From an uncultured Lachnospiraceae bacterium (GTDB taxonomy: Bacteria; Bacillota; Clostridia; Lachnospirales; Lachnospiraceae): a stretch of DNA of 64,000 nt. Location: the NCBI GenBank assembly GCA_910584915.1, contig CAJUDM010000004.1, positions 124,001 to 188,000 on the forward strand, read 5' to 3'. The notes beneath the pieces were generated by a model that was given only the letters and a program-made list of their open reading frames with translations, had not been told where the DNA came from and searched no databases. Shown one piece after another: positions 52,868-61,331 of this stretch (the stretch's first letter is position 1; each line of letters starts with the position of its first letter). The translations under genes and the position numbers were made by a program.

Positions 52868-54832
52868 TCACAAAATACGATCCTGAGGGCTGTCGGAAAC
52901 AAGTGTATGTCCTTTCAGGCTCAGATAGTTTTCCAGTGTGGCTTTATCTATCGTGGCGGAGGCGCAGCCCACTCTGGATACGCTGAAGGCGGCGGCGGCC
53001 TGGGCGGTGGAAATACTTTCCTCCAGGGAATATCCCATGGACAGATAGCTTGCCAGAGCGCCGATGAAGGCGTCGGCAGCTCCGGTGTTATCCACTACGG
53101 AGAAGAGGCGGCAGGCGGGAAAGCGGCGGGAGGTATCCCTGCTTTTCAGGTAACATCCGTCCGGGCCGAGCGTTATGATGATGCACCCGGCTCCTTTCGC
53201 CATAAAGAACTCCGCCTGTTTTTCCGTATCGTTTTCTATGCCTGAGAGGAGAGCTGCCTCCGTGTGGTTCGGGACAAAAATATCCGCCATTGGATACAGC
53301 TGGTCGGGGAGGCAGGATACGCCGGCGGGTTTGAAGATAGTCTTTACACCGTATCTGCGGCTGAGCCGGCATGTCTCGATCACAGTCCCGGGGTGCATTT
53401 CTCCGGAGATCATACAGTAGCCGGCATGCCGGAATTCGTTTTCACAGGAACGGATATACTCCGGCAGCAGATACCTGTTTGCCCCCGGCACTACGGTTAT
53501 CGTACTGTCCCCGTTGGATTCGAGCTGTATATAGGCTTTGCCGGATTCCGCCCCTTTTTCTCTGGAGACCGCGTGAGTCAACACGCCGAATCGGTTGAGC
53601 AGATCTATGATCTGGACGGAATTCGCGTCATCTCCGATCTTGCCGATGAGTATGGCTTTCTGCTCCAGACGGGCGGCTGCCACCGCCTGGTTCGCCCCTT
53701 TTCCGCCGAGAGAGTAGGAGGAGGATTTTGCCATCAGCGTGGAACCGGATCGAGGGAAATGGTCCGATATGATAGTACAGTCATAGTTGATGGTGCCGAC
53801 GCACAGTATAGCTTTCTGGCGGTATGACGCAGGCGTCCCCAGTGTGGCGGAGGCAGTCAGGCTGCGGTATGCCTCGGATAAAAGCTCCTCTGTGCGGGGA
53901 TCGGGAGAGGTTCCGCCCTCATACAGGGATATGATGCGCCCGCATATATATTTTCCGAACAGTGTGCCGGGGACGGGGATTCCTGTGATCCGGGGATGGG
54001 AGATCATGTCTGCCGGTCCGTCCAACAGACTGACTATGGATACGTCGTCCGGGATAGAGTATTTGTGCTGGCGCAGCAGGACATAGAGCGATAATGCCAG
54101 GGCCTGATGGCTGCACAGCAGAGCGGAATGCTGCCAGAGCGTGTCCGGAACGGGCACACTAAGCTCAGAACTCTGGATGATGTCGGTGCTGTCGCAGGGC
54201 AGCCCGTGTTCTGCGAGACAGCGGCGAAAACCGGAGGCGACCGCCTGGCTGCGGCTGTCGTCGCCCTGAACAAGGCAGCCGATCCGGGTGTGGTGCATAT
54301 CTGTCAGCCGCTCGGTGAGAGAATAGCCGAGCTGCTCATAGTCTATAGACAGGGTGTGTTCCGAACTGTAGTCGGTTACGATGAGATAGGGGATCCCGGT
54401 ATCCTCCAGGGCGGAGCGGAGCATGCTGGAAGAGCCTTTGTCCGAAAGGCTCTCTCCGGGCGCATCGTTTATTTTCCATATGATGCCGTTGACATTCCGT
54501 GAAACCAGGAGCGAAAGGCATTTCAGGTTTTCATCGGAAGTTCCCGCACTGTAGAGGACCAGAGGAGCGTAACCGCGGGCCTGGGCACAGGAAGAGATCC
54601 CGTAGAGTATGTCGGAGTCCGTGCGGGAATGTCCGGGGAAGACAACGCCGAGGGTAAAGGTGCCGGCAGTATTGCTGCGGATTTTGGCGTAGGGCTTATA
54701 ATTATATTCTTTAATAACAGAAAGCACCCGCTGACGGGTGTTCTCATTTATATGGAAGTCCTTGTTATTCATAATCTTGGATACTGTGCTGGTAGATACA
54801 CCCGCAAGTTCAGCAATATCTTTAATCGTCAT
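52868..54832 (-). CDS. LacI-type repressor fused to a ribokinase-family domain
   Basis: A single 654-residue chain with two complete parts. Residues 1-57 are a LacI helix-turn-helix and hinge (TIKDIAELAGVSTSTVSKIM). About 58-332 is the periplasmic-binding-protein-like effector domain. About 340-645 is a full PfkB/ribokinase domain: start AILCVGTINYDCT, GGKGANQAVAAARL (376-389), the NxxE motif PNHTEAALLSG (522-525) and DNTGAADAF with Asp587 as catalytic base. The usual GAGD is GAAD here, one change in the anion hole, so activity is plausible but may be altered. It is divergent from a nucleoside-type importer with two matching operators, and a normal ribokinase is encoded at the end of that operon. 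I infer that it represses the operon and may sense or phosphorylate ribose through its second part. Confidence 0.9.
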   Translation of the reverse strand: MTIKDIAELAGVSTSTVSKIMNNKDFHINENTRQRVLSVIKEYNYKPYAKIRSNTAGTFTLGVVFPGHSRTDSDILYGISSCAQARGYAPLVLYSAGTSDENLKCLSLLVSRNVNGIIWKINDAPGESLSDKGSSSMLRSALEDTGIPYLIVTDYSSEHTLSIDYEQLGYSLTERLTDMHHTRIGCLVQGDDSRSQAVASGFRRCLAEHGLPCDSTDIIQSSELSVPVPDTLWQHSALLCSHQALALSLYVLLRQHKYSIPDDVSIVSLLDGPADMISHPRITGIPVPGTLFGKYICGRIISLYEGGTSPDPRTEELLSEAYRSLTASATLGTPASYRQKAILCVGTINYDCTIISDHFPRSGSTLMAKSSSYSLGGKGANQAVAAARLEQKAILIGKIGDDANSVQIIDLLNRFGVLTHAVSREKGAESGKAYIQLESNGDSTITVVPGANRYLLPEYIRSCENEFRHAGYCMISGEMHPGTVIETCRLSRRYGVKTIFKPAGVSCLPDQLYPMADIFVPNHTEAALLSGIENDTEKQAEFFMAKGAGCIIITLGPDGCYLKSRDTSRRFPACRLFSVVDNTGAADAFIGALASYLSMGYSLEESISTAQAAAAFSVSRVGCASATIDKATLENYLSLKGHTLVSDSPQDRIL

Positions 54833-54912
54833 GGTTCAAATCCTTTTACTCCTGATCTTAATGGTATAGGAAAATTATAAAAGCTGTTTACTATGTTGTC
54901 AATATTTAACAT

Positions 54913-54929
54913 GAAAACAGTTTCCTAAA
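54913..54929. promoter_or_regulatory. LacI-type operator 1
   Basis: GAAAACAGTTTCCTAAA; the core GAAAAC-A-GTTTCC is a near-palindrome of the LacI/PurR/CcpA class. It lies upstream of the -35 box of the importer promoter and 81 bp from the regulator start codon, so it could serve both directions. Confidence 0.7.
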
Positions 54930-54958
54930 ATATTTTTCTATAAAATATATAAAAATGC

Positions 54959-54987
54959 TTGACGTATGATTTTTTTTAATGTATGTT
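54959..54987 (+). promoter_or_regulatory. promoter of the nucleoside-importer operon
   Basis: TTGACG (54959-54964), 17-bp spacer, TATGTT (54982-54987). Operator 1 lies 30 bp upstream of the -35 box and operator 2 begins 21 bp after the -10 box, an arrangement suited to repression by looping. Confidence 0.65.
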
Positions 54988-54996
54988 ATTTGTAGG

Positions 54997-55073
54997 AAAA
55001 ATGTTTCAGAAAACAGTTTCCCAAACTATATTCCAAATATGACAGGGAGGTAAAAAATGTTTCAGAAAACAGT
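54997..55073 (+). repeat. 21-nt direct repeat spanning operator 2 and the BMP start codon
   Basis: The same 21 bases (five A then TGTTTCAGAAAACAGT) occur at 54997-55017 and 55053-55073, 56 bp apart. The downstream copy holds the real start codon of the BMP gene; the upstream copy also begins an ORF with the same six codons (MFQKTV) that ends after 13 codons at 55042. Only the downstream ATG has a good ribosome binding site (GGGAGG). Confidence 0.75.
55009..55025. promoter_or_regulatory. LacI-type operator 2
   Basis: GAAAACAGTTTCCCAAA, differing from operator 1 at one of 17 positions and lying 96 bp from it, about nine helical turns. It would sit just downstream of the transcription start. 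Confidence 0.75.
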
Positions 55074-56208
55074 AAAAAAATTGTTGGCAGTAACACTTGC
55101 GGCAGTCATGCTGACAGGCTGCGGAGCGGCAGGCGGAGAGGCGCAGAACAGTTCTGAGGAGAACTCCGGCGCGTCGGAAGAAGGCGGAGAGAGCAAAGGG
55201 GATAAGCCTTCTTTTGTATTTGTATGTACAGGCCAGCTGGGGGACAAGTCCTTCAATGATTCCGCCAATGAAGGGATTCAGGAGATAGCGTCCGCGCTGG
55301 GATGTGAGACCAAGGTTATCGAGATCGGCCGTGACCAGACAAAGTGGGAGCCCACTTTCCAGGATCTGGCGGAGGAAGGGGCGTACGATGTGATCATTTC
55401 CAACGGTTCTTCCGCGATCGAAACAATAGAAAAGGTGGCGGATGAGTTCCCGGAGCAGAAGTTTGTGGCGTTTGACTGTTCGATCGAGGAGGGGGCGCAT
55501 CCCAATCTCTACGCGATCAGCTACAAGCAGAATGAGGGTTCCTATCTCGCGGGCGTGCTTGCGGCCCTTGTGACGGAATCTGATATGGAGTATGCAAACG
55601 AAGAAAAGAAGATCGGCTTTATCGGCGGTTCCGAGCATCCGATCATCACGGACTTCCTTGTGGGATATATCGCGGGGGCAAAGTCCGTGGATCCTGAGAT
55701 CAAGGTATATGTATCCTACATCGGCTCCTGGGACGATACGGCTAAGGGAAAGGAGACGGCTATCGCACAGTACAATCAGGGCGTTGACATCGTATTCCCG
55801 GCGGCGGAACAGGCAGGCCTCGGCTGCGTGGAGGCGGCAGTGGAAATGGACAAGTATATCATCGGCGTCGACTCTGACCAGTCCATGCTGTTCAAGGGTG
55901 TCGATGAGGACAAGGCAAATGTGATACTGACTTCCGTTCTGAAGAACGTAGGGGAATCCCTCGTGCGTATGGCAAACATGGAGATGGAGGGAACGGTGCC
56001 CTACGGCAGTTATGAGGACCTTGGCATAGCGGAAGACGGCGCAGGGATCGCGGATAATGAATATTTCCAGAAAAATGTACCTGAAGAGATCAGGACAAGG
56101 ATCGAGGAGGAGAAGCAGAAAGTTCTTGACGGAGTTGAGATACCGACAGCTCTCGGAGACGCCGATCAGGATGAAGTACAGGCTCTGATCGATTCTGTGG
56201 CGCCTTAA
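55057..56208 (+). CDS. BMP-family nucleoside-binding lipoprotein
   Basis: A 383-residue lipoprotein: signal with lipobox MLTGC (Cys22), short linker, then a basic-membrane-protein (PnrA/Med-like) domain. Family segments are TGQLGDKSFNDSANEGI, the nucleoside-pocket region FVAFDCSIEEGAHPN, YKQNEGSYLAGVLAALVTES, KIGFIGGSEHPIITDFLVGY and VFPAAEQAGLGCVEA. BMP proteins in known cases bind purine nucleosides. First gene of the importer operon; a hairpin with a T run follows it. Confidence 0.9.
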   Translation: MFQKTVKKLLAVTLAAVMLTGCGAAGGEAQNSSEENSGASEEGGESKGDKPSFVFVCTGQLGDKSFNDSANEGIQEIASALGCETKVIEIGRDQTKWEPTFQDLAEEGAYDVIISNGSSAIETIEKVADEFPEQKFVAFDCSIEEGAHPNLYAISYKQNEGSYLAGVLAALVTESDMEYANEEKKIGFIGGSEHPIITDFLVGYIAGAKSVDPEIKVYVSYIGSWDDTAKGKETAIAQYNQGVDIVFPAAEQAGLGCVEAAVEMDKYIIGVDSDQSMLFKGVDEDKANVILTSVLKNVGESLVRMANMEMEGTVPYGSYEDLGIAEDGAGIADNEYFQKNVPEEIRTRIEEEKQKVLDGVEIPTALGDADQDEVQALIDSVAP

Positions 56209-56222
56209 ATTGGGAAAGCCTG

Positions 56223-56254
56223 ATCCGGATGCTGTCTCAGGCATCCGGATTTTC
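56223..56254 (+). terminator. attenuating terminator after the BMP gene
   Basis: ATCCGGATGC (56223-56232) and GCATCCGGAT (56241-56250), a perfect 10-bp stem with an 8-nt loop, followed by TTT. It likely reduces expression of the membrane parts relative to the binding protein. Confidence 0.75.
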
Positions 56255-56329
56255 GGGTTACAAAGCCGGTTTTGCAGGACCAATGCCTGTGAACGGAAAT
56301 ATAATTCAGGGAAAAAGGATGAACTGATC

Positions 56330-57865
56330 ATGGGGAATGAAATTTTAAGAATGGAGAACATCACCAAGATATATCCCAACGGCGTAATGGCGAACAAGGA
56401 TGTGAACCTGAGGGTGGAGGAAGGAGAGATCCACGCCCTGATGGGGGAGAACGGCGCCGGAAAAAGTACGCTTATGAAGATCCTTTTTGGTGACGAGGAG
56501 GCTACGGAGGGACAGATCTTCTTCAGGGGAGAGGAACTGAAACCGAAGAGCGCATCGGATACGATCAAACTCGGGATCGGTATGGTGCATCAGCACTTTA
56601 TGCTGGTGGATTCCCTCAGAGTGTATGAGAATGTAGTACTGGGGATGGAGCCTAAGAAGGGCATTATGACGGATACGAAGGAAGCGATCCGCATGGTGCA
56701 GGAGACGGCGGAAAAATATAATCTGAAAGTGGATCCCATGGCAGTCGTGGGGGACATATCTGTGGGGCAGAAACAGAAGGTGGAAATATTGAAGGTGCTT
56801 TTGCGCGGCGCAAAACTGTTGATCCTGGATGAGCCCACTGCGGTGCTTACGCCGCAGGAGACGCAGGAACTGTTTGAGCAGCTTATCATGCTGAAGGAGA
56901 ACGGGCATACCATCATCTTTATCTCTCACAAGATCCGCGAGGTCATGCAGATCTGTAACAATATCACTGTGCTCAGAGCGGGAAAGACGGTGGGAAGCAT
57001 GTCCGTCGCCAATGCGACGGAGGAGGAGATCTCCAGATTCATGGTAGGCAGGGATGTGGTGCTGAAGGTAAACAAAAAACCGGCGCGCTTCGGGGAAGTT
57101 CTGTTGGAAGTGAAGGGGCTCAGCTATACGAACAGGGAAGGGCGCAGGCTCCTGGATAACGTGAGTTTTAAAATGAGAAAGGGACAGATCCTCGGGGTTG
57201 CGGGGGTGGAGGGGAACGGGCAGAACGAACTGGCAGAAGCCATATTCGGTTTCTATCCGGACGCTTCAGGCAGCATAAAGTTTGAGGGAAAAGAAATCCT
57301 TGGAACAAGTATAAAAAGTATCAGGGAGGAAGGGCTCTCCTATGTGCCGGAGGATCGTATCAAGACCGGGGCGGCGGGCAATATCCCGATCTGGGGGAAT
57401 CTGATCGCCGACACGATAGATTCGCCGAAGCTCGCAAAAAAGGGCCTTCTGGATTATAAAGAGATCCATAGGAAGAGCAGACAGCTCATCGAGGACTTTG
57501 CGATACTCTGCAAGGACGACGAGCAGGAGGCTGGGATGCTCTCCGGCGGCAACATGCAGAAGGTGGTGGTGGCAAGAGAGTTTTCCTCCGATCCGAAGCT
57601 TTTGATCGCAAACCAGCCCACACGTGGCATTGATGTCGGCGCCAATGAGTTTATCTGGAAAAAGATCGTGGAACAGAGGGATGCGGGGAAGGGTGTGATG
57701 CTTGTATCCGCCGATCTGAATGAGGTTATGGAACTTTCCGACAGTATACTTGTCATGTGCGATGGGCATGTGGCGGCGTATTTTGAGGACGCTTCCGCGG
57801 TGACGGAGCTTGAGCTGGGGAATTATATGCTTGGTCTGAAGAAACAGGAGGAGATGCCGATATGA
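56330..57865 (+). CDS. nucleoside ABC transporter ATP-binding protein (NupA/YufO-like)
   Basis: A 511-residue tandem ATPase. Domain 1: Walker A GENGAGKS, the family-typical GIGMVHQHFMLVDSL Q-loop, signature region ISVGQKQKVEILKVL and Walker B LLILDEPTAVLTPQE. Domain 2: P-loop position GVEGNGQNE, signature LSGGNMQK and LLIANQPTRGIDVGA in place of Walker B. HQHFMLV and NQPTRG are marks of the nucleoside (YufO/NupA) group as opposed to sugar ATPases. ATG 56330 (MGNEILRMENI) fits the family; an upstream ATG at 56210 runs through the attenuator hairpin. Confidence 0.9.
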   Translation: MGNEILRMENITKIYPNGVMANKDVNLRVEEGEIHALMGENGAGKSTLMKILFGDEEATEGQIFFRGEELKPKSASDTIKLGIGMVHQHFMLVDSLRVYENVVLGMEPKKGIMTDTKEAIRMVQETAEKYNLKVDPMAVVGDISVGQKQKVEILKVLLRGAKLLILDEPTAVLTPQETQELFEQLIMLKENGHTIIFISHKIREVMQICNNITVLRAGKTVGSMSVANATEEEISRFMVGRDVVLKVNKKPARFGEVLLEVKGLSYTNREGRRLLDNVSFKMRKGQILGVAGVEGNGQNELAEAIFGFYPDASGSIKFEGKEILGTSIKSIREEGLSYVPEDRIKTGAAGNIPIWGNLIADTIDSPKLAKKGLLDYKEIHRKSRQLIEDFAILCKDDEQEAGMLSGGNMQKVVVAREFSSDPKLLIANQPTRGIDVGANEFIWKKIVEQRDAGKGVMLVSADLNEVMELSDSILVMCDGHVAAYFEDASAVTELELGNYMLGLKKQEEMPI

Positions 57866-58944
57866 AAACAAAAAAACCGCTTTCCGGTTACATAGAAATG
57901 CTGAGGATGATGATGGCGATATTTATCTCACTGATCATCGTGTTTGCCATTATCCTGCTGATCAGCAATGAACCCCTGTCCGCGTTAAAGGATTTTGTGA
58001 TCGGGCCGTTCACCAGCCTCCGGCGCTTCGGGAATGTGATAGAGGGTATGACTCCGCTTATCTTCACAGGACTCGCAGTGATCGTTCTTTTTAAGCCCGG
58101 GCTCTACAACCTTGCCATGGAGGGAGCGTTTTTTATGGGGATGGTCGCAGCTTGTGCCGCAGCCCTGACATTCGGGCTCCCGGGAAAACTGAATCTCGTG
58201 GTGGCGATGCTGGCGGCTGCGGCGGCAGGAGCCGTGGTGTGTTTTATTCCGGGCGTCCTGAAGGTGAAGACGACGGCGAACGAGCTGGTCACCTCCCTGA
58301 TGATGAACTATATCTGTCTGTATTTCGGACTGTGGGTGATCAACTCGTTCTTCTATGATCCGACGCAGAACTCCAGCTATTCCTACAAGTTCCCGGAGGG
58401 GACGGTCCTGGATAAGATCATAGAGGGGACAAGGATCAACCAGGGCACGATCCTCGCCCTGATCGCTGTTTTCATTATCTGGCTTGTTCTGAGGAAGACA
58501 CCTTTCGGGTTCAAGGCGGGCCTGGTGGGTGAAAATAATAATATGGCCGATTACTGCGGCATCAAGTCCGGGAATGTGATCCTGATGACGCAGATCGTGG
58601 GTGGCCTTCTCGCCGGGTTCGGCGGAGCGGCACAGCTCTTTGGCATGTTTGAGAGATTCCAGTATTCCGCACTTCCCGGTTATGGCTGGGACGGTGTCCT
58701 GATCGCCATTGTGGCGAGAAGAAAAGCCCAGTATGTGCCGTTCGCGGCATTGTTCCTGTCCTATCTGAGGATCGGGGCGGATATCATGTCGAGAAATTCG
58801 GATATTCCTTTCGAGATCGTAAACATCATTCAGGCGGTTATGGTCCTTCTCATCTCTGCGACTGCGATCCTGAGCGGTGTGAAAAAGAAACTGATCGTAA
58901 AAGAGACGAGAGAGCTGGAAGCGTTAAAGGAAGGGGGTAAATAA
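57862..58944 (+). CDS. nucleoside ABC transporter permease 1 (NupB/YufP-like)
   Basis: A 360-residue membrane protein with about nine to ten helices. Features: TPLIFTGLAVIVLFKPGLYN, LAMEGAFFMGMVAAC and the docking loop KTPFGFKAGLVGENNNMADYCG. It overlaps the ATPase stop by four bases. Together with the next gene it forms the heterodimeric channel of BMP-dependent nucleoside importers. Confidence 0.9.
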   Translation: MKTKKPLSGYIEMLRMMMAIFISLIIVFAIILLISNEPLSALKDFVIGPFTSLRRFGNVIEGMTPLIFTGLAVIVLFKPGLYNLAMEGAFFMGMVAACAAALTFGLPGKLNLVVAMLAAAAAGAVVCFIPGVLKVKTTANELVTSLMMNYICLYFGLWVINSFFYDPTQNSSYSYKFPEGTVLDKIIEGTRINQGTILALIAVFIIWLVLRKTPFGFKAGLVGENNNMADYCGIKSGNVILMTQIVGGLLAGFGGAAQLFGMFERFQYSALPGYGWDGVLIAIVARRKAQYVPFAALFLSYLRIGADIMSRNSDIPFEIVNIIQAVMVLLISATAILSGVKKKLIVKETRELEALKEGGK

Positions 58945-58945
58945 A

Positions 58946-59863
58946 ATGAGTATATGGTCTGTTTTTCTTTCAACTGACTTTTTCTTTACATCGATAAGGC
59001 TGATGACACCCATCCTTTTTGCGGCGCTGGCATGTATGGTTTTTTCAAAGGGAGGGATCGATCCGATCGGTACCGAGGGTATCATGCTGAGCTGTGCGCT
59101 GGCAGGACCGGTAGGGGGATACTTTACCGGAAGCGCCTGGGGAGGCGTGGCAGCGGCGATGACAGTGGGCATCGTGCTTGCATTCCTCTTCGGATATTTT
59201 ACGCTGATACTGGACACCAACCCGGTGCTCGCCGGTATTGCCCTGAATACCCTGTCGGGAGGCCTGACGATTTTCATGACGTACTACCTGACGGGAAACA
59301 AGGGTTCGACGCAGAGCCTGAACAGCCCTGTGGTGGCAAACATACATATTCCCGTGATCGAGAGCATTCCGGTCATCGGCCCCATTGTTTCCGGCCACAG
59401 TATACTGACCTATGTAAGCCTGCTTCTGACTTTCCTGCTCACGGTATTTTTCTGGAAGACGCCCTGCGGGCTGCGCATCAGAGCGGTGGGTGAGAATGAG
59501 AGATCCGCGGCATCCGTGGGTATCAATATCATGAAATACAAGTATATTTCCCTGCTGATCGCCGGATGTCTGGCGGGGCTTGGCGGCGCCTATATGTCCA
59601 TGAGTTATGTGTCGATGTTCTCCAGAGACATGATAGCTGGACGAGGCTGGATCGGTATGGCGGCGGAGTCCATGGGATTCGGCATTCCCTGGAAGGTCGC
59701 GTGTTCCGTGTTTATCTTTGGTATGGCTGACTCGCTGGCGATCCGTCTGCAGATGTTAAACCTGCCGACGCAGCTGATCTCCTGCATCCCGTATGTGGTA
59801 ACGATCATCGCGATCTCGATCTATTCATGGCAGAGAAGCCGGGTGAAGAAAGTGAAGAAGTGA
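58946..59863 (+). CDS. nucleoside ABC transporter permease 2 (NupC/YufQ-like)
   Basis: A 305-residue membrane protein with about eight helices. Features: RLMTPILFAALACMVFSKGG, IDPIGTEGIMLSCALAGPVG, the docking loop KTPCGLRIRAVGENERSAASVG and late MAAESMGFGIPWK. Starts one base after permease 1. A tight GCGGGCGG-A-CCGCCCGC palindrome (59871-59887) lies just after it. Confidence 0.9.
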   Translation: MSIWSVFLSTDFFFTSIRLMTPILFAALACMVFSKGGIDPIGTEGIMLSCALAGPVGGYFTGSAWGGVAAAMTVGIVLAFLFGYFTLILDTNPVLAGIALNTLSGGLTIFMTYYLTGNKGSTQSLNSPVVANIHIPVIESIPVIGPIVSGHSILTYVSLLLTFLLTVFFWKTPCGLRIRAVGENERSAASVGINIMKYKYISLLIAGCLAGLGGAYMSMSYVSMFSRDMIAGRGWIGMAAESMGFGIPWKVACSVFIFGMADSLAIRLQMLNLPTQLISCIPYVVTIIAISIYSWQRSRVKKVKK

Positions 59864-59870
59864 CCGGGCG

Positions 59871-59887
59871 GCGGGCGGACCGCCCGC
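59871..59887. repeat. GC-rich palindrome after the importer genes
   Basis: GCGGGCGG, one A, then CCGCCCGC: a perfect 8-bp pair with a one-base centre between permease 2 and the glycohydrolase gene. Too tight to fold as a normal RNA hairpin without opening inner pairs; possible operator or processing site. Confidence 0.4.
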
Positions 59888-59933
59888 TGTCTGAACGGAG
59901 ACGAAAACAGAGAAGAAAGGTGCGGGTAAGATA

Positions 59934-61331
59934 ATGGAAGCTTGGTTATATGAAAGAAAACTGACGGATGAGGCGGTTCCCCCTGCGCTGCAGGAGAACA
60001 ATGAGGAGGACTGGATGAGCTATGTCAGAGAGGGCAGGGCATCGGATAACAGGCTCTTTAACGACTGGATCAGCTCGGTGCCCGGGTCTAAGGCGCCCTG
60101 TGATGTGGCGGTGGCGGCAATCCAGAGTATGGATAACAGGGGATATGACGTCTCGGAGGCGGAACAGTATATCGGGGACGGCCTGAGAGCTGCAAAGGAA
60201 AAGAACGGTGCGGCGCTTCAGGTGATCACCGCAAAGATTTATGCGGCGTTGAACAGGGCTCCAAAGAGGGAGGGCAATGAGTATGACAAATATACCGTCT
60301 ATCTCGATTTTGCCCAGGTCGCAGAGCGCGTGAACTTCCCGGAAGCGGCTGCCTGTGATGTGGACTCGCAGGATTTTTATGACAGGATAAAAGCGGGCTG
60401 GTGGGGACAGCTGATAGGGGGCTGCCTCGGCACCCAGTTAGAGGGTTACACGACGGAAAAGATCAGAGAGCGATTCGGCGAGGTCAGGGGATATCTGAGA
60501 AAACCGGAGACATACAACGACGATATCACTTATGAACTGGCGTATCTGGATATGTTTTCCAGGAAAGGGTACGATATCACCTCCGAGGATGTGGCGTACG
60601 CGTGGCTTGAACTGATCTCTGACGGCTATTCCGCGGAGCGGACGGCGCTTGAGAATCTGCGCCGGGGCATTATGCCGCCGGAGAGCGGACGGCTCTGCAA
60701 CTACTTCAGCGACTGGATCGGGGCGCAGATGAGGACTCCGATACACGGCATGCTGGCTCCGGGAGATCCGGCTCTCGCGGCAAGGCTGGCGGCGGACGAC
60801 AGCGTGGTATCCCATTCCAACAACGGTATGCTGGGCGGCATATTTAACGCTGTCATGGTCTCTCTGGCATTTACGGAGACCGATATGAAGGCGCTGCTTG
60901 AGAAGGCGGCGGCCATGATACCGGATGACAGCGAATTCTATCAGGTGGTCTCCTCCACGTTACAGCTGTGCCGGGAGTGCGCGGACTGGGAGAGCGCATG
61001 GCATATCTGTGAGGAAAAGTATAAAAAGTATAACTGGATTCACGCCTATCCGAATGCGGCGGCGGAGATCGTCGCGCTCTGGTATGGCGGGATGGACTTT
61101 GAGGAGACCTGCTATATCATTTCCATGGCGGGGCAGGATGTGGACTGCACTGCCGCGCCTGTGCTCAATATCCTGGCTGTCATGCTGGGGACGCAGATCC
61201 TTGAGGACAAGTGGACGGTTCCGATCGGGGATACAGTGCTGACCACAATGCGGCGGATGCAGAAACTCGGGATCGATGAACTGATCGGACTTACCTGCGA
61301 CGCTGTGAGAAGGGCGGTGAAGAATGGCTAA
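59934..61331 (+). CDS. ADP-ribosylglycohydrolase-family protein
   Basis: A 465-residue protein. The first 140 residues are an unassigned helical extension. From about 147 (DFYDRIKAGWWGQLIGGCLG) it follows the ADP-ribosylglycohydrolase/DraG fold. The first metal motif reads YNDDITYELAYLD (normally TDDT) and the second AGQDVDCTAAPVLNILAV (normally GGDTDT), both variant but with the Asp ligands kept. Such enzymes hydrolyse an N-glycosidic bond to ribose. Being between a nucleoside importer and a ribokinase, it may release ribose from an imported riboside rather than de-modify proteins; this is inference. Its end overlaps the ribokinase start by eight bases. Confidence 0.85.
   Translation: MEAWLYERKLTDEAVPPALQENNEEDWMSYVREGRASDNRLFNDWISSVPGSKAPCDVAVAAIQSMDNRGYDVSEAEQYIGDGLRAAKEKNGAALQVITAKIYAALNRAPKREGNEYDKYTVYLDFAQVAERVNFPEAAACDVDSQDFYDRIKAGWWGQLIGGCLGTQLEGYTTEKIRERFGEVRGYLRKPETYNDDITYELAYLDMFSRKGYDITSEDVAYAWLELISDGYSAERTALENLRRGIMPPESGRLCNYFSDWIGAQMRTPIHGMLAPGDPALAARLAADDSVVSHSNNGMLGGIFNAVMVSLAFTETDMKALLEKAAAMIPDDSEFYQVVSSTLQLCRECADWESAWHICEEKYKKYNWIHAYPNAAAEIVALWYGGMDFEETCYIISMAGQDVDCTAAPVLNILAVMLGTQILEDKWTVPIGDTVLTTMRRMQKLGIDELIGLTCDAVRRAVKNG

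Noticed and set aside
55006..56568. 520-residue open frame on the minus strand
   Set aside because: Antisense to the BMP lipoprotein and ATPase genes, both with full family motifs; GC-rich codon bias leaves the opposite frame open.
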